The notes under the pieces are model-generated. The model had not been told where the DNA came from. It searched no databases and saw only the letters and a list, made by a program, of their open reading frames with translations. The translations under genes and the position numbers were made by a program. From Acidimicrobiia bacterium (GTDB lineage Bacteria; Actinomycetota; Acidimicrobiia; Spongiisociales; UBA5794), in NCBI GenBank assembly GCA_030066755.1, contig JASJAX010000035.1, forward strand, positions 1 through 38,626: a stretch of DNA of 38,626 nt. The letters are read 5' to 3'. Each line of letters opens with the position of its first letter. Position 1 is the first letter of the stretch. Of the stretch, positions 16,492 through 25,590 are shown piece by piece.

Positions 16492-17600
16492 TCCCGGAGA
16501 GCTACGCCGCCGAGTTCTCTGAGGGGTTCGGCTACCTCGACCACGCAAGCGTCGGGCCGCCGTCGCGTCGGGTGATCTCATCGGTCGCCGACGCGTATCG
16601 CCGCATTGCGGATACGGAAGTGTCCGTCGCAGGCTGGACCTTCGGCCTCTATGAGTCTGCGCTTGCCGACGTCGCCCGATTCCTCGCGGTGACGCCGGAG
16701 CAGGTGACCGTGATTCCGACGACGTCGGACGGTCTGTTCCAGGTGGCATTCGGCCTGCATGCTGCTGGCGGGAACGTTGTGGTGCCGTCCCACGAGTTCC
16801 CGGCGAATCTCTACCCGTGGTTGCGAGCCGAGTCGGCCGGCGGCCCGGAGGTGCGACTCGTCGAGGTCCCGGACGGTCGGGTCACCGCAGCCGCACTGTC
16901 CAACGCAGTTGACGACGAGACGCGGGCGATCTCGGTGAGTCTCGTCGACTACCTGACCGGCTTTCGGGTGGACCTCGCCGAGCTCAGGGAACTCGCCGAC
17001 GACGCCCTGCTCGTCGTTGACGCCATTCAGGGGCTCGGTGCCGTAGAGCAAACACTTGCGCCGGCCGACGTGCTGGTCTCCGGTGGCGTGAAGTGGATGC
17101 GCGCCGGTTGGGGGAGCGGTGTGATCGCAGCCTCACCCACGGCGCTCGAACGACTCGAACCGACGTTGACTGGTTGGTTCGGTGTGGAGGATTTCTTCGA
17201 CTTCTCGATTCCGGCCCCGCACGCCCCGCGCTCCGATGCAGAGCGGCTGCGCGCCGGCTCCCCGCCGATGTACGGGGTCATTGCGTTCGCTGCCGCAATC
17301 GAGGTGATCGAGCTCGCTGGTGCCGCCGGGATTGAAGCGGCGATCCGGGACGTCGTGCTCGCGCTCGATGACGCACTCGACGCCGTTGGGGCGGATCGTT
17401 CGACCCCGTGGCGCAGCTCCCGCGAACGCGCCGGGATCCTGCGGTTCCGCATGCCTGGGGTCGATCCCGCTGAGACGGCTCAGGCACTCGCGGCAGCAGG
17501 ATTGGTCGTCTCGCGCCATGCCGACTGGATCCGGCTGTCGCCGCACGCAACCACCGATCCTGACGTTGCCGACGCCTTGACCGAGGTGCTGGGCAGCTGA
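16488..17600 (+). CDS. Class V aminotransferase (PLP-dependent)
   Basis: A 370-residue fold-type I PLP enzyme of the class V family, related to cysteine desulfurase and isopenicillin-N epimerase-like proteins. The Schiff-base lysine is Lys202 in VSGGVKWMRAGWGSG, a form seen in class V transferases that are not NifS/SufS. The PLP-ring Asp lies in LLVVDAIQGLGA, and STSSDG-type phosphate contacts are replaced by PTTSDGLFQVAF. No Cys-bearing active-site loop of a desulfurase is visible, so it is unlikely to be the SufS missing from this window. It overlaps DUF885 by four bases and may process a product of that enzyme. The exact reaction is unknown. Confidence 0.88.
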   Translation: MIPESYAAEFSEGFGYLDHASVGPPSRRVISSVADAYRRIADTEVSVAGWTFGLYESALADVARFLAVTPEQVTVIPTTSDGLFQVAFGLHAAGGNVVVPSHEFPANLYPWLRAESAGGPEVRLVEVPDGRVTAAALSNAVDDETRAISVSLVDYLTGFRVDLAELRELADDALLVVDAIQGLGAVEQTLAPADVLVSGGVKWMRAGWGSGVIAASPTALERLEPTLTGWFGVEDFFDFSIPAPHAPRSDAERLRAGSPPMYGVIAFAAAIEVIELAGAAGIEAAIRDVVLALDDALDAVGADRSTPWRSSRERAGILRFRMPGVDPAETAQALAAAGLVVSRHADWIRLSPHATTDPDVADALTEVLGS

Positions 17601-17612
17601 ACGTCAACCGGT

Positions 17613-17625
17613 CGCCGTTACGGCG
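17613..17625. terminator. Small hairpin between convergent genes
   Basis: CGCCG-TTA-CGGCG lies in the 40-bp gap between two convergent stop codons. A symmetric GC stem here could serve both strands. It is short and has no U tract. Confidence 0.3.
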
Positions 17626-17640
17626 CCCGGACCAGCTGTG

Positions 17641-18420
17641 CTATCCGTTCATGGAGTCGCGCCAGGCGAGCCAGGGGAGCGCCTTCGAGAGGTCGAAGTC
17701 CGGACCATCGACGCCGAACGTGAATTGGCGCACGCCCAGTGCGTAGTACTCGTCGGCTCGCTCGAGATCCTCGTCGGGCTTGAACATGCCGACCGAGACT
17801 TCGATCGAGTCGAAGTCGGTTCCCTCACGTTCGCACCAGCTGCGGAGCACGTTGAGCTTGTGTTCGATTTGACTCGGTGCACCGAAGCCGTGCCAGATGT
17901 CGGCGTGGCGCGCCACGATGCGCAGTGTCTTCTTCTCGCCCCCACCGCCGATGAGAATCGGGATGTCGCGTTGTGGAGCGGGGATGCCCTTCGCCAAGCG
18001 GCTTTCGATCAACGGCATCGCATCGCGCAAGGCATCGAGGCGGCCGCCGGCCGTTCCGAACTCGTATCCGAACTCGTCGTAGTCCCGTTCGAACCACCCC
18101 GAACCCATTCCGAGAATCAGCCGGCCGTCGGAGATGTGATCGACGGTTCGGGCCATGTCCGCGAGCAGCTGAGGATTGCGGTACGAGTTGCAGGTGACGA
18201 GGGCCCCGATCTCGACATTGGATGTCTGCTCTGCCCAGGCGCCGAGCATCGTCCAACACTCGAAGTGGCTGCCGTCCGCATCCCCGAACAACGGGAAGAA
18301 GTGATCCCAGTTGAAGAGGATGTCGAAACCGGCGTCCTCGACACGGGCGGCGGCATCCCTGATGGCGGCGTACGAACCGTGTTGCGGTTGAACCTGGACT
18401 CCAATGCGGACCGGGCGCAT
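17641..18420 (-). CDS. LLM-class (luciferase-like) F420-dependent oxidoreductase
   Basis: A 259-residue TIM-barrel protein of the luciferase-like monooxygenase superfamily. Typical blocks are RIGVQVQPQH at the N-terminus, ILFNWDHFFPLFG, WTMLGAWAEQT, the cofactor-binding LILGMGSGWFERDYDEFG, and ILIGGGGEKKTLRIVARHADIWH. The pattern fits F420-binding actinobacterial members better than FMN-dependent alkanal monooxygenase. The start ATG has a good Shine-Dalgarno (AAGGAG, 9 bases upstream). The gene stands alone, convergent with the aminotransferase and divergent from the Eis-like gene. Neither substrate nor direction of hydride transfer can be told. Confidence 0.9.
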   Translation of the reverse strand: MRPVRIGVQVQPQHGSYAAIRDAAARVEDAGFDILFNWDHFFPLFGDADGSHFECWTMLGAWAEQTSNVEIGALVTCNSYRNPQLLADMARTVDHISDGRLILGMGSGWFERDYDEFGYEFGTAGGRLDALRDAMPLIESRLAKGIPAPQRDIPILIGGGGEKKTLRIVARHADIWHGFGAPSQIEHKLNVLRSWCEREGTDFDSIEVSVGMFKPDEDLERADEYYALGVRQFTFGVDGPDFDLSKALPWLAWRDSMNG

Positions 18421-18497
18421 GTGGCGAACTCCTTGTCGGCGGTGTGCCCGGCCAAGCTAGACGGATCTCGTCCGTAGGCGGCTCGAGAGCCGTCGGG

Positions 18498-18503
18498 TAG
18501 CGT
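18498..18503 (+). promoter_or_regulatory. -10-like hexamer for a leaderless Eis-like transcript
   Basis: TAGCGT ends 7 bases before ATG 18511 and there is no Shine-Dalgarno. Confidence 0.4.
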
Positions 18504-18510
18504 TGCGCTC

Positions 18511-19734
18511 ATGGACATCACCGTGCGCCCCATCTCCAAGGACGAGAACCGGATGTTTCGCCACCGGCTGGTGCGTGCGTTCGGCTTCGACCTCACTGAC
18601 GATCCCGACGATGAACCTCGATTCCTCGAGCAGATTGCGCTGGACCGAACTCGGGCGGCGTTCGACGGCGAGAACCTTGTCGGCACACTCGGCAGCTTCG
18701 AGTACGACGTCACCGTTCCGGGAGGCGTGGCATTGCCGATGGCCGCCACGACGATGGTGACGGTGCAACCGACCCACCGTCGTCGCGGGATTCTGCGTGC
18801 CTTGATGCTCGCTCACCTCGAGGACGCCCGGGCCCACGACGAACCGCTCGCCGGGTTGTGGGCCTCGGAGAGCTCGATCTACGGACGGTTCGGATACGGA
18901 CTTGCTGCTGACCTGGTCGAGGTCGCCCTGGATTCGCGGGCGATCGACTTTGGGTCCGGGATGCCGGCGACGGGCGTCCAATTCCTCGAGGTGGATGATG
19001 CGAAGGATGCCCTCCCGCCGATCTACGACCGCGTCAGGTCGAGTCGCCCCGGGATGTTGTCACGTCCCGAGGGCTGGTGGAAGTGGCGGACCTTCTACGA
19101 CCCGGAGAAGTGGCGTGAAGGGGCCAGCGCCAAGCGGTATGTCGTTTTCGATGGTGGCGACGGGCCCGACGGCTACGCCATCTACCGCCAGAAGGAGAAG
19201 TGGGACGACTTCCCGGAAGGCCAGATCTCGATCGTCGAGCTCCTCGCTGCGACCGGCGAGGCGCACGATGCGCTCTGGCGCTTCCTCGCCAACATCGATC
19301 TCTTCCCGAAGGTGAAGTACTGGAACCAACCGGTCGACGACGAACTGCATTGGAGGGTCACCGAGCCGCGCCGTGTCCAGCGGAAGATCTCCGACAGCCT
19401 TTGGGTTCGTGTGCTCGACGTCGAGCGGGCGCTCACGGCTCGCGCCTACCCGGTTCCGGGGTCGTTGCGGATCGGAGTTCACGACTCGCTCTTCCCCGAC
19501 ATCGAGGGAACCTATGCGCTGACGATCGACGACGACGGTGCAACGTGCAGTCGGACCACCGAGGAGGCGGAGATCTACCTCGATATCGACGCGCTCAGCG
19601 CGATCTACCTCGGGGGACGTCAACTCTGGAGCCTGGCTCGAGCCGGCCGGGTGCATGGAACGGCGGCCACGATCCGGCGAGCCGACGCAGTCTTCTCCTG
19701 GGACCCTGCCCCCTGGACGACGAGCGTGTTCTAG
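18511..19734 (+). CDS. Eis-family N-acetyltransferase
   Basis: A 407-residue tandem-GNAT protein with a C-terminal SCP2-like domain, the architecture of Eis aminoglycoside/lysine acetyltransferases. The N-terminal GNAT binds acetyl-CoA through VTVQPTHRRRGILRALM. ASESSIYGRFGYG contains the conserved Tyr used as general acid in Eis, and the chain ends in a C-terminal Phe carboxylate (FSWDPAPWTTSVF), which acts as base in Eis enzymes. Length agrees with the roughly 400 residues of the family. It is transcribed alone. Composite repeat A begins directly at its stop codon. Eis-family members outside mycobacteria have varied or unknown amine substrates. Confidence 0.9.
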   Translation: MDITVRPISKDENRMFRHRLVRAFGFDLTDDPDDEPRFLEQIALDRTRAAFDGENLVGTLGSFEYDVTVPGGVALPMAATTMVTVQPTHRRRGILRALMLAHLEDARAHDEPLAGLWASESSIYGRFGYGLAADLVEVALDSRAIDFGSGMPATGVQFLEVDDAKDALPPIYDRVRSSRPGMLSRPEGWWKWRTFYDPEKWREGASAKRYVVFDGGDGPDGYAIYRQKEKWDDFPEGQISIVELLAATGEAHDALWRFLANIDLFPKVKYWNQPVDDELHWRVTEPRRVQRKISDSLWVRVLDVERALTARAYPVPGSLRIGVHDSLFPDIEGTYALTIDDDGATCSRTTEEAEIYLDIDALSAIYLGGRQLWSLARAGRVHGTAATIRRADAVFSWDPAPWTTSVF

Positions 19735-20130
19735 GGCGGCCTGCGGCCGCCAGTTTCGAGCCGAGCAGGCTCGGCTCGAGTTGTCGCGGCGGGCCTTCGG
19801 CCCTTGCTCTTGTTCGTGCGGCCTCCCGGCCGCGCTCTTCTTGGGATCGCACCGCGCATGTCGCTGCGATCCCGGACTGAGGGGGGTTCGGCGGAGCCGC
19901 CCCCCCTCAGACACCCCCCAGCGGCTCGCTTCGCATTGCCACACGTGGGACGCGCTTGAGACGTGTTCGGCGTGAGTGGTTGCGGTCTCGGTACTCAGTA
20001 CTCGGTACTCAGTACTGCGGCCGAAGGCCGCTCGCGACAGTCCCCCCGGAGGGTGGAAGGTACCGCCGCCCGGGAGGGCGGGGGTAGGGGGTTCAGCACT
20101 CGTCGATCACGGCACCCTCGATGCAAGTAC
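19735..20130 (+). repeat. Composite hairpin repeat, copy A
   Basis: This fills the gap between the Eis-like gene and the small Rossmann gene. A hairpin GGCGGCC-TGC-GGCCGCC abuts the stop codon (19735-19751). Then follow H1 CGAGCCGAG-CAGG-CTCGGCTCG (19757-19778), a short H2 GGGCC-TTC-GGCCC, H3 GCGGCC-TCCC-GGCCGC (19818-19833), H4 with stem GGGATCGCA/TGCGATCCC (19843-19873) and H5 CTGAGGGGGG/CCCCCCTCAG (19877-19910). After a tail come heptamers GGTCTCG and GTACTCR (19984-20016), hairpin GCGGCC-GAA-GGCCGC (20017-20031) and module P (about 20036-20109). No gene is seen inside. Confidence 0.9.
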
Positions 20131-20148
20131 CGGCGGCCGGAGGCCCGG

Positions 20149-20604
20149 CTACAGCGTCGCTGCCTCGTCCAGGCGGGCTACCTCTGCTGCGATGTCGTTC
20201 GGGTCGCGGTCGGTGATGACGACTGACGCGTGCTCGCGCACTGCGGTGGCGATCGCTGTGGGGATGGGGGTATCAGCGACCCATATGGCTCGTGTCACAC
20301 CGGCGTCTCTGAGACCGTCGGCCCATTGGTCGAAGACGGCTGCCGGATCGGCGGCGAAGGCTCGTTCGCGGTCGTCGGATGCGGCCTCGGCAATGATCAC
20401 GGCGGCGAAGGCGTGCAGGGCGGCGCCGCCGATGTGCGTCCCGTCGGAGATGTCGCCGACCGCAGTCTTGACCCCCCTCGAGCGGAGTCCATCGATGGCC
20501 TCAGTCGCTGATACGAATGCGCGGACCTCCCCGTCACGCCCGGCGAGCGCATCGACGATTGCCGGTCCCAATGTCGTATCGGCGCCAATGATCATCACAG
20601 GCAC
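20149..20604 (-). CDS. Small NAD(P)-binding Rossmann-fold protein (NmrA/SDR-like)
   Basis: A 151-residue protein that starts with a dinucleotide-binding fingerprint, MIIGADTTLGPAIVDALAG, followed by alternating strands and helices (VRAFVSATEAIDGL, VKTAVGDISDG, AFAAVIIAEAA, ITRAIW-like VTRAIWVAD). It is shorter than typical NmrA or SDR proteins and has no YxxxK motif, so a regulatory or nucleotide-sensing role is as likely as catalysis. I choose the GTG at 20604 because AGGA lies 7 bases upstream; the ATG at 20595 is the alternative. It is divergent from gltB with 85 bp between. Confidence 0.7.
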   Translation of the reverse strand: MPVMIIGADTTLGPAIVDALAGRDGEVRAFVSATEAIDGLRSRGVKTAVGDISDGTHIGGAALHAFAAVIIAEAASDDRERAFAADPAAVFDQWADGLRDAGVTRAIWVADTPIPTAIATAVREHASVVITDRDPNDIAAEVARLDEAATL

Positions 20605-20623
20605 GGCACGGTCCTTTCTCGGA

Positions 20624-20651
20624 TTGCTCCAGCATCCGCCACACCTACACT
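20624..20651 (+). promoter_or_regulatory. Candidate gltB promoter
   Basis: TTGCTC (20624-20629), a 16-bp spacer and TACACT (20646-20651) resemble a primary-sigma promoter in the divergent region. The predicted leader to the GTG at 20690 is about 30 nt and contains the gltB ribosome-binding site. Confidence 0.4.
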
Positions 20652-20689
20652 CGGTCGTCACACATGGCGCGCACCCGGAGATCAGCAGA

Positions 20690-23600
20690 GTGCAGACGTG
20701 GCCACTCTACGACCCCAACGACTTCCGTGACGCCTGTGGCGTCGGCTTCATTGCCGACCGCCATGGGGCCCGGAGTCATCGCCTGACGCGCCTCGCAGTC
20801 GACTGCCTCCACAACCTGGACCATCGCGGAGCGAAGTCCGCCGATGGCACGGGTGATGGCGCCGGACTGATGACCCGGCTGCCGTATCGGATCCTCGCCC
20901 GGGACCTTCGAGCGTCTGGGATCTCAGTGCCCGACGATGGTCGGCTCGCAGCCATCATGACGTTCCTGCCTCCCGACAATGCCGACGCGTGCCGCAAGGC
21001 CGTGGAACTCGCCGTTGCGGCCGAAGGACTCGACTTCCTGATGTGGCGCCAGGTACCGGTCGGGCCAATGGCCTTGAGCGAAGCAGCCCGGTCCTCGATG
21101 CCGGTCATCGAACAAGCGCTCGTTGCGGCTCCGGGATCGGTCGTCGACGAGGACGACTTCGAGCGCCGGCTCTTCCTGACCCGCAAGAACGCGCAGCGCT
21201 CGTCCGAAGCAGCCGAGAGCACGGGGTTCTTCATCGCCTCGGCCTCGTGCCGCACCATGGTCTACAAGGGGCTGTTCACCGCTTCGCACATCGAGAAGTT
21301 CTACTGGGACCTGGGTGATCCCACGTTCGAAACCGACTTTGCCATCTTCCATCAGCGATACTCGACGAACACGTCCCCGACATGGGCGATGGCGCAACCG
21401 TTCCGCATGTTGGCCCACAACGGGGAGATCAATACCGTCCAGGCCAATCGATCCTGGATGGCGGCGCGTTCCAACGATCTTTCTTCGGAGGTTTGGGGAG
21501 ACCGCACCGACGACATCAAGCCGCTCGTTGCGCAATCCGGTTCGGACTCGGGCAGCCTCGACAATGCGATGGAGGTGCTGGTGCGGTCCGGTCGCACGGT
21601 CGCTCACGCCAAGGAGATGCTCATCCCGGCGGCATGGGAGAACGTCGACGACATGCCCGGCGACATGCGAGCCTTCTATGAGTACCACGCGTTCCTGAGC
21701 GAGCCATGGGATGGACCGGCCGCGATCGCAGCGTCCGACGGAGTGCAGCTCGTTGCGGGACTCGATCGCAACGGACTTCGACCGGCTCGCTGGACGGTGA
21801 CGCCCGATGTCGTGATGGTTGCCTCCGAAGCAGGTCTGGCGCCCGAAGAGGAGGTCCGGGCGATCGCAACGGGCCAACTCGACCCAGGTGGGATCCTCGT
21901 CGTCGACCTCACGGATGGGTCGTACGCCTTCGACGACGACGTCAAACACGAGCTCGCCGCTCACGCGCCGTACGCCGAGTGGATCAGCACGGAGACGAAC
22001 TACGTCCACGACCCATTCGACTCGCTCGAGGACGACCGCTTCGATTTCGAGCCGCTTGCACGGGTCTTCGGGTACACGGCGGAGGAGCGCCGGTTGATCC
22101 TGCAGCAGATGGCCTACGGGGATGAGCCGGTGCTCTCGATGGGTCACGACACCGGTCTGGCGGCGTTGTCGACCTTCCCGCAGCGTGTCTCCCGCTACTT
22201 TCACCAGGCGTTTGCTCAGGTCACCAATCCGCCCATGGATCCGATCCGGGAGAACCTGGTGATGTCGCTGCGAACCTACGTCGGGCGCCGTGGATCGCTG
22301 CTCGAAGAGACGCAACAGCAGGCCCACCTCATGGAGCTGGCGTCGTGTGTGCTCACCTACGCCGATGTCCGAGACCTCCAGGGATCAACCGATCCACGCT
22401 TCAAGGCCGTTGAGCTCGATGCACTGTTCCCTACGGCGGAAGGCGCCGCCGGCCTCGAGCGCGCACTCAGTGACCTCGCCGACGCCGCCGATGAAGCGGT
22501 CGCAGGTGGTGCCACGATTGTCGTTCTCTCCGATGTGCGGGTCGACGGAGCCAATGCTCCCATCCCCATGGCGCTTGCCGTTGGAGCGGTTCACCATCGG
22601 CTGATCGACACCGGGCAGCGGCTCCATGCGTCGATCATCGCCGTCACCGGCGACGCCCGAGATGCGCACGACTTTGCGTGCCTCATCGGGTTTGGCGCAT
22701 CCGCGGTCAACCCCTACCTGGCCATCGAGGAAGTCCGGGCGATGGCCGACCGAGGTGATGTCACCCTTGATCCGATCGCCGCCCAGGAGGGATACCGATC
22801 CAGTCTCGAGAAGGGCCTGCTGAAGATCATGTCGAAGATGGGGATCTGCACGATCTCGGCGTATCGCGGGAGCGAGCTCTACGAGTCGATCGGTCTCAAC
22901 GAGGACGTCTGCGACGTGGCGTTTCGTTACGTGCAGCGCCGCATCGGTGGTGTGGGTTTCGAGGAGCTCGCAGCGGATGTCCTGGCCCGGCACGCGTTGT
23001 TCGAGGACGGCGACGAGGATCCCGGCGGGTACTACAAGCATCGACGTGGCGGCATGCCGCACATCAATTCGCCGCGTGCTGTGCTGGCCGTTCAGAAGGC
23101 GGTGCGCAGCGGCGAGCAGGCGGAGTGGAAGAAGTACCTCGATCTCGTCGAGGAATCCCGAGACCCACTGGAGTTGCGTGATCTGATCGGCTACCGGCCG
23201 GCCGAGGAGCCGGTGCCGCTCGACGAGGTCGAATCAGCCGAGCGCATCATGCGTCGGTTTGTGACCGCAGCCATGTCCATGGGCGCGCTCTCCAAGGAGG
23301 CGCACGAAACCCTGGCAGAGGCGATGAGCTACATCGGAGGACTCTCCAATTCCGGCGAGGGCGGGGAGGACCCCGCCCGATTCGGTACCTCCCGCAACTC
23401 GCCGATCAAGCAAGTTGCGTCCGGCCGATTCGGGGTGACGCCGGGCTATCTCGCGTCTGGTGAGGAGTTCCAGATCAAGATGGCTCAGGGCTCCAAACCC
23501 GGCGAAGGCGGCCAGCTTCCGGGCCACAAGGTGTCGGTCGAGATCGCCCGACTCCGTCACACCGAACCCGGGGTGACGCTGATCTCGCCCCCGCCGCATC

Positions 23601-25084
23601 ATGACATCTACTCGATCGAGGATCTGGCACAGCTGATCCATGACTTGAAGGCGTTCAAGCCGCTCGCCCGCGTGTCTGTGAAGCTGGTGTCCGGGCCCGG
23701 CGTGGGGACGATCGCCGTCGGGGTCGCCAAGGCGCTGGCGGACGTCGTCACGATCTCCGGCAACAGCGGAGGCACCGGTGCTTCGCCCCTGGTGTCGATC
23801 AAGCATGCCGGATCGCCGTGGGAGCTCGGTCTTGCGGAGGCCCACCAGGCGCTCGTCGCCGACGGCTTGCGCTCCACGATCATCGTTGAGACCGACGGTG
23901 GTCTCCGAACGGGACGCGACGTCGTCATTGCCGCGCTGCTTGGAGCCGAGCGATACGGCTTCGGCACCCTTCCGCTGATTGCGCTCGGATGCAAGATGGT
24001 GCGCCAGTGTCACGAGAACACGTGCCCTGTGGGGATCGCCACCCAGCGAGAAGACCTGCGAGCCAAGTACACGGGATCGGTTGATCAGGCCGTGCAGCTG
24101 TTCCGACTCATCGCCGAGGACGTGCGGCGCCACCTCGCAGCGATGGGGGTCTACACCCTCGATGAGATCATCGGCCGCGCCGATCTCCTCGAAGCGGCGG
24201 TCGAGCATCCGACGGCCGACGAGTTCGCCGGACTCCTCGCTCGAGCCGACTTCAGCCAGGCGCACAGCTTTCGGGACTACAACCGGTCGCCGGTTGGCGA
24301 ACAGATGGCGGTTGAAGGGCGTCGCGCTGCACGAAGTGGTCGGACCATCGATCTGGCGTATCCCGTCGCCAACACCGACCGGTCGGTGGGGACCCGCCTG
24401 TCCGGCGAAATCGCTGAGTTCACCGGCGACACGGGCCTTCCCGAGGATTCGATTCGGGTTCGTCTCGCCGGCACTGCCGGCCAGAGCTTCGGCGCGTTCC
24501 TCCACAAGGGCATTTCGCTTCGGCTGACCGGGACGGCAAACGACTACGTCGGTAAGGGAATGGGTGGGGGGCTCATCTCGATCGCACCATGGGTCGAGGA
24601 CCCGGGTGCCGACGCGCACGGTGGTGGCAATGCGTGCCTCTACGGGGCAACGGGCGGAAAGCTCTTCATCGCCGGTCGTGTCGGCCAGCGGTTCGCGGTG
24701 CGCAACTCCGGTGCGATTGCGGTTGTTGAGGGGGCAAGTGATCACTGCGGCGAGTACATGACGGGCGGAGCCGTGGCGGTTGTCGGTCCGCTTCGCCGCA
24801 ATGTGGCGGCGGGGATGACCGGCGGCGTGCTGTTCATCTGGGATCCCGATGGCGTGGCGCCCTCCCGCCTCGCGCCGTCGGCGCCGCAACCGAAGCGGCC
24901 CACGGCATCCGACGCGATGCAGCTCGAGGCGATGCTGACGGAGCACATAGCCGAAACGGGCAGCCGGCGGGTCGGGCAGCTCCTCGAACGATGGGCGGAG
25001 GCGGTAAACGAGTTCTGGGTCGTGCGAGCCCTCCCGCCCGAAGTCCTGGCTCCTGAAGTCTCCGAGACCGACTCCGATCTCTGA
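20690..25084 (+). CDS. gltB: Glutamate synthase large subunit
   Basis: A 1464-residue protein that makes two glutamates from glutamine and 2-oxoglutarate. A short propeptide precedes Cys16 in FRDACGVGFIAD, the N-terminal nucleophile of the class II amidotransferase domain. The central domain and FMN-binding synthase domain follow (LSNSGEGGEDPARFG, AQGSKPGEGGQLPGHKV). The 3Fe-4S cysteines are 1101, 1107 and 1112 in LGCKMVRQCHENTCPVGIAT, and the GXGXG beta-helix domain is at the end. GTG 20690 is chosen because GGAG lies 9 bases upstream and it gives the usual short propeptide; the frame is open for over 700 bases upstream only because it crosses repeat sequence. No gltD follows: the next 560 bp is repeats and then sufB. 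Confidence 0.96.
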   Translation: MQTWPLYDPNDFRDACGVGFIADRHGARSHRLTRLAVDCLHNLDHRGAKSADGTGDGAGLMTRLPYRILARDLRASGISVPDDGRLAAIMTFLPPDNADACRKAVELAVAAEGLDFLMWRQVPVGPMALSEAARSSMPVIEQALVAAPGSVVDEDDFERRLFLTRKNAQRSSEAAESTGFFIASASCRTMVYKGLFTASHIEKFYWDLGDPTFETDFAIFHQRYSTNTSPTWAMAQPFRMLAHNGEINTVQANRSWMAARSNDLSSEVWGDRTDDIKPLVAQSGSDSGSLDNAMEVLVRSGRTVAHAKEMLIPAAWENVDDMPGDMRAFYEYHAFLSEPWDGPAAIAASDGVQLVAGLDRNGLRPARWTVTPDVVMVASEAGLAPEEEVRAIATGQLDPGGILVVDLTDGSYAFDDDVKHELAAHAPYAEWISTETNYVHDPFDSLEDDRFDFEPLARVFGYTAEERRLILQQMAYGDEPVLSMGHDTGLAALSTFPQRVSRYFHQAFAQVTNPPMDPIRENLVMSLRTYVGRRGSLLEETQQQAHLMELASCVLTYADVRDLQGSTDPRFKAVELDALFPTAEGAAGLERALSDLADAADEAVAGGATIVVLSDVRVDGANAPIPMALAVGAVHHRLIDTGQRLHASIIAVTGDARDAHDFACLIGFGASAVNPYLAIEEVRAMADRGDVTLDPIAAQEGYRSSLEKGLLKIMSKMGICTISAYRGSELYESIGLNEDVCDVAFRYVQRRIGGVGFEELAADVLARHALFEDGDEDPGGYYKHRRGGMPHINSPRAVLAVQKAVRSGEQAEWKKYLDLVEESRDPLELRDLIGYRPAEEPVPLDEVESAERIMRRFVTAAMSMGALSKEAHETLAEAMSYIGGLSNSGEGGEDPARFGTSRNSPIKQVASGRFGVTPGYLASGEEFQIKMAQGSKPGEGGQLPGHKVSVEIARLRHTEPGVTLISPPPHHDIYSIEDLAQLIHDLKAFKPLARVSVKLVSGPGVGTIAVGVAKALADVVTISGNSGGTGASPLVSIKHAGSPWELGLAEAHQALVADGLRSTIIVETDGGLRTGRDVVIAALLGAERYGFGTLPLIALGCKMVRQCHENTCPVGIATQREDLRAKYTGSVDQAVQLFRLIAEDVRRHLAAMGVYTLDEIIGRADLLEAAVEHPTADEFAGLLARADFSQAHSFRDYNRSPVGEQMAVEGRRAARSGRTIDLAYPVANTDRSVGTRLSGEIAEFTGDTGLPEDSIRVRLAGTAGQSFGAFLHKGISLRLTGTANDYVGKGMGGGLISIAPWVEDPGADAHGGGNACLYGATGGKLFIAGRVGQRFAVRNSGAIAVVEGASDHCGEYMTGGAVAVVGPLRRNVAAGMTGGVLFIWDPDGVAPSRLAPSAPQPKRPTASDAMQLEAMLTEHIAETGSRRVGQLLERWAEAVNEFWVVRALPPEVLAPEVSETDSDL

Positions 25085-25157
25085 AGGCGGAGCGTCGGGA
25101 AGGCGACCATCACGGGAACCCCCGTTGCCCATCCGGCGTTGTCTGGATACATGGGCA

Positions 25158-25209
25158 GCCCTCGGGGCGATCCCGGTCTTCCCCCACTCCCAACCCCCGC
25201 CCCGAGGGC
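25158..25209 (+). terminator. Long-loop inverted repeat downstream of gltB
   Basis: GCCCTCGGGGC (25158-25168) and GCCCCGAGGGC (25199-25209) are perfect 11-bp inverted arms separated by 30 bases rich in C. The stretch 25085-25225 has no gene. It may stop or stabilise the gltB transcript ahead of repeat copy B. Confidence 0.4.
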
Positions 25210-25225
25210 AAGCCCGCCAGCGTGG

Positions 25226-25544
25226 TTTCGAGCCGAGCAGGCTCGGCTCGAGTTGCAGTTCATCCCGCCCTCAATGGGCGGGATGAACTGCATCGGTGGC
25301 GCCTCCCGGCGCCGCTCATACTGGGATCGCACGGCGCATGTCCCTGCGATCCCCGCTGAGGAGGGATCGGCGGAGCCGCCCCCCTCAGACACCCCCCACG
25401 GATAGTCCCCCCTTTGGGGGGGAAGTACCGCCGGCCTCCGAAGGAGGTTGGGTAGGGGGGTTCCGGTCTCTGTACTCAGCACTTGGTACTCGGTACTCCG
25501 GCCGAAGGCCGGTCCCGGTACTCAGTACTGCGGCCGAAGGCCGC
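25226..25544 (+). repeat. Composite hairpin repeat, copy B
   Basis: Together with the inverted repeat before it, this fills most of the gap between gltB and sufB. H1 is CGAGCCGAG-CAGG-CTCGGCTCG (25229-25250). H2 is a perfect 17-bp stem (25254-25270 with 25276-25292) around the loop TCAAT. H3 is GGCGCC-TCCC-GGCGCC (25298-25313), so its stem differs from copy A while the loop is the same. H4 and H5 follow, with one mismatch in H5, then module P, heptamers GGTCTCT and GTACTCR (25465-25498), hairpin CCGGCC-GAA-GGCCGG (25498-25512), a second heptamer group and hairpin GCGGCC-GAA-GGCCGC (25530-25544). Confidence 0.9.
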
Positions 25545-25576
25545 TTGGTTAGCATTCAGACCTCTGCCACAATACG

Positions 25577-25590
25577 ACTATCTCGATAGT
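25577..25590. promoter_or_regulatory. Palindrome upstream of sufB, candidate Rrf2-type operator
   Basis: ACTATCTCGATAGT is a perfect 14-bp palindrome 57 bp before the sufB ATG, in an AT-richer patch, followed at once by GATAAT, which resembles a -10 hexamer. Outer bases (ATACGACTA on the left, TAGTGATAAT on the right) loosely recall IscR-type sites. Suf operons in actinobacteria are often controlled by Rrf2-family SufR, so a regulator site is plausible but unproven. Confidence 0.35.

Noticed and set aside
16488-17600. Reading the class V aminotransferase as the SufS missing beside sufB
   Set aside because: It lacks the catalytic Cys loop of cysteine desulfurases and its lysine context is GGVKW, and it is coupled to DUF885 instead.
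19976-20689. N-terminal extension of gltB by 238 codons
   Set aside because: It runs through repeat copy A and through the minus-strand Rossmann gene; gltB needs a short propeptide before Cys16, given by GTG 20690.
23234-25132. Long minus-strand open frame of 632 codons opposite gltB
   Set aside because: It lies antisense to the well-conserved gltB catalytic region, has no recognisable domain, and is rich in Arg, Asp, Gly and His as expected from reading a GC-rich gene backwards.
25139-25589. Short plus-strand open frames inside the repeats after gltB
   Set aside because: Their peptides recur at other repeat copies because the DNA repeats; there is no codon bias or start signal for a protein.
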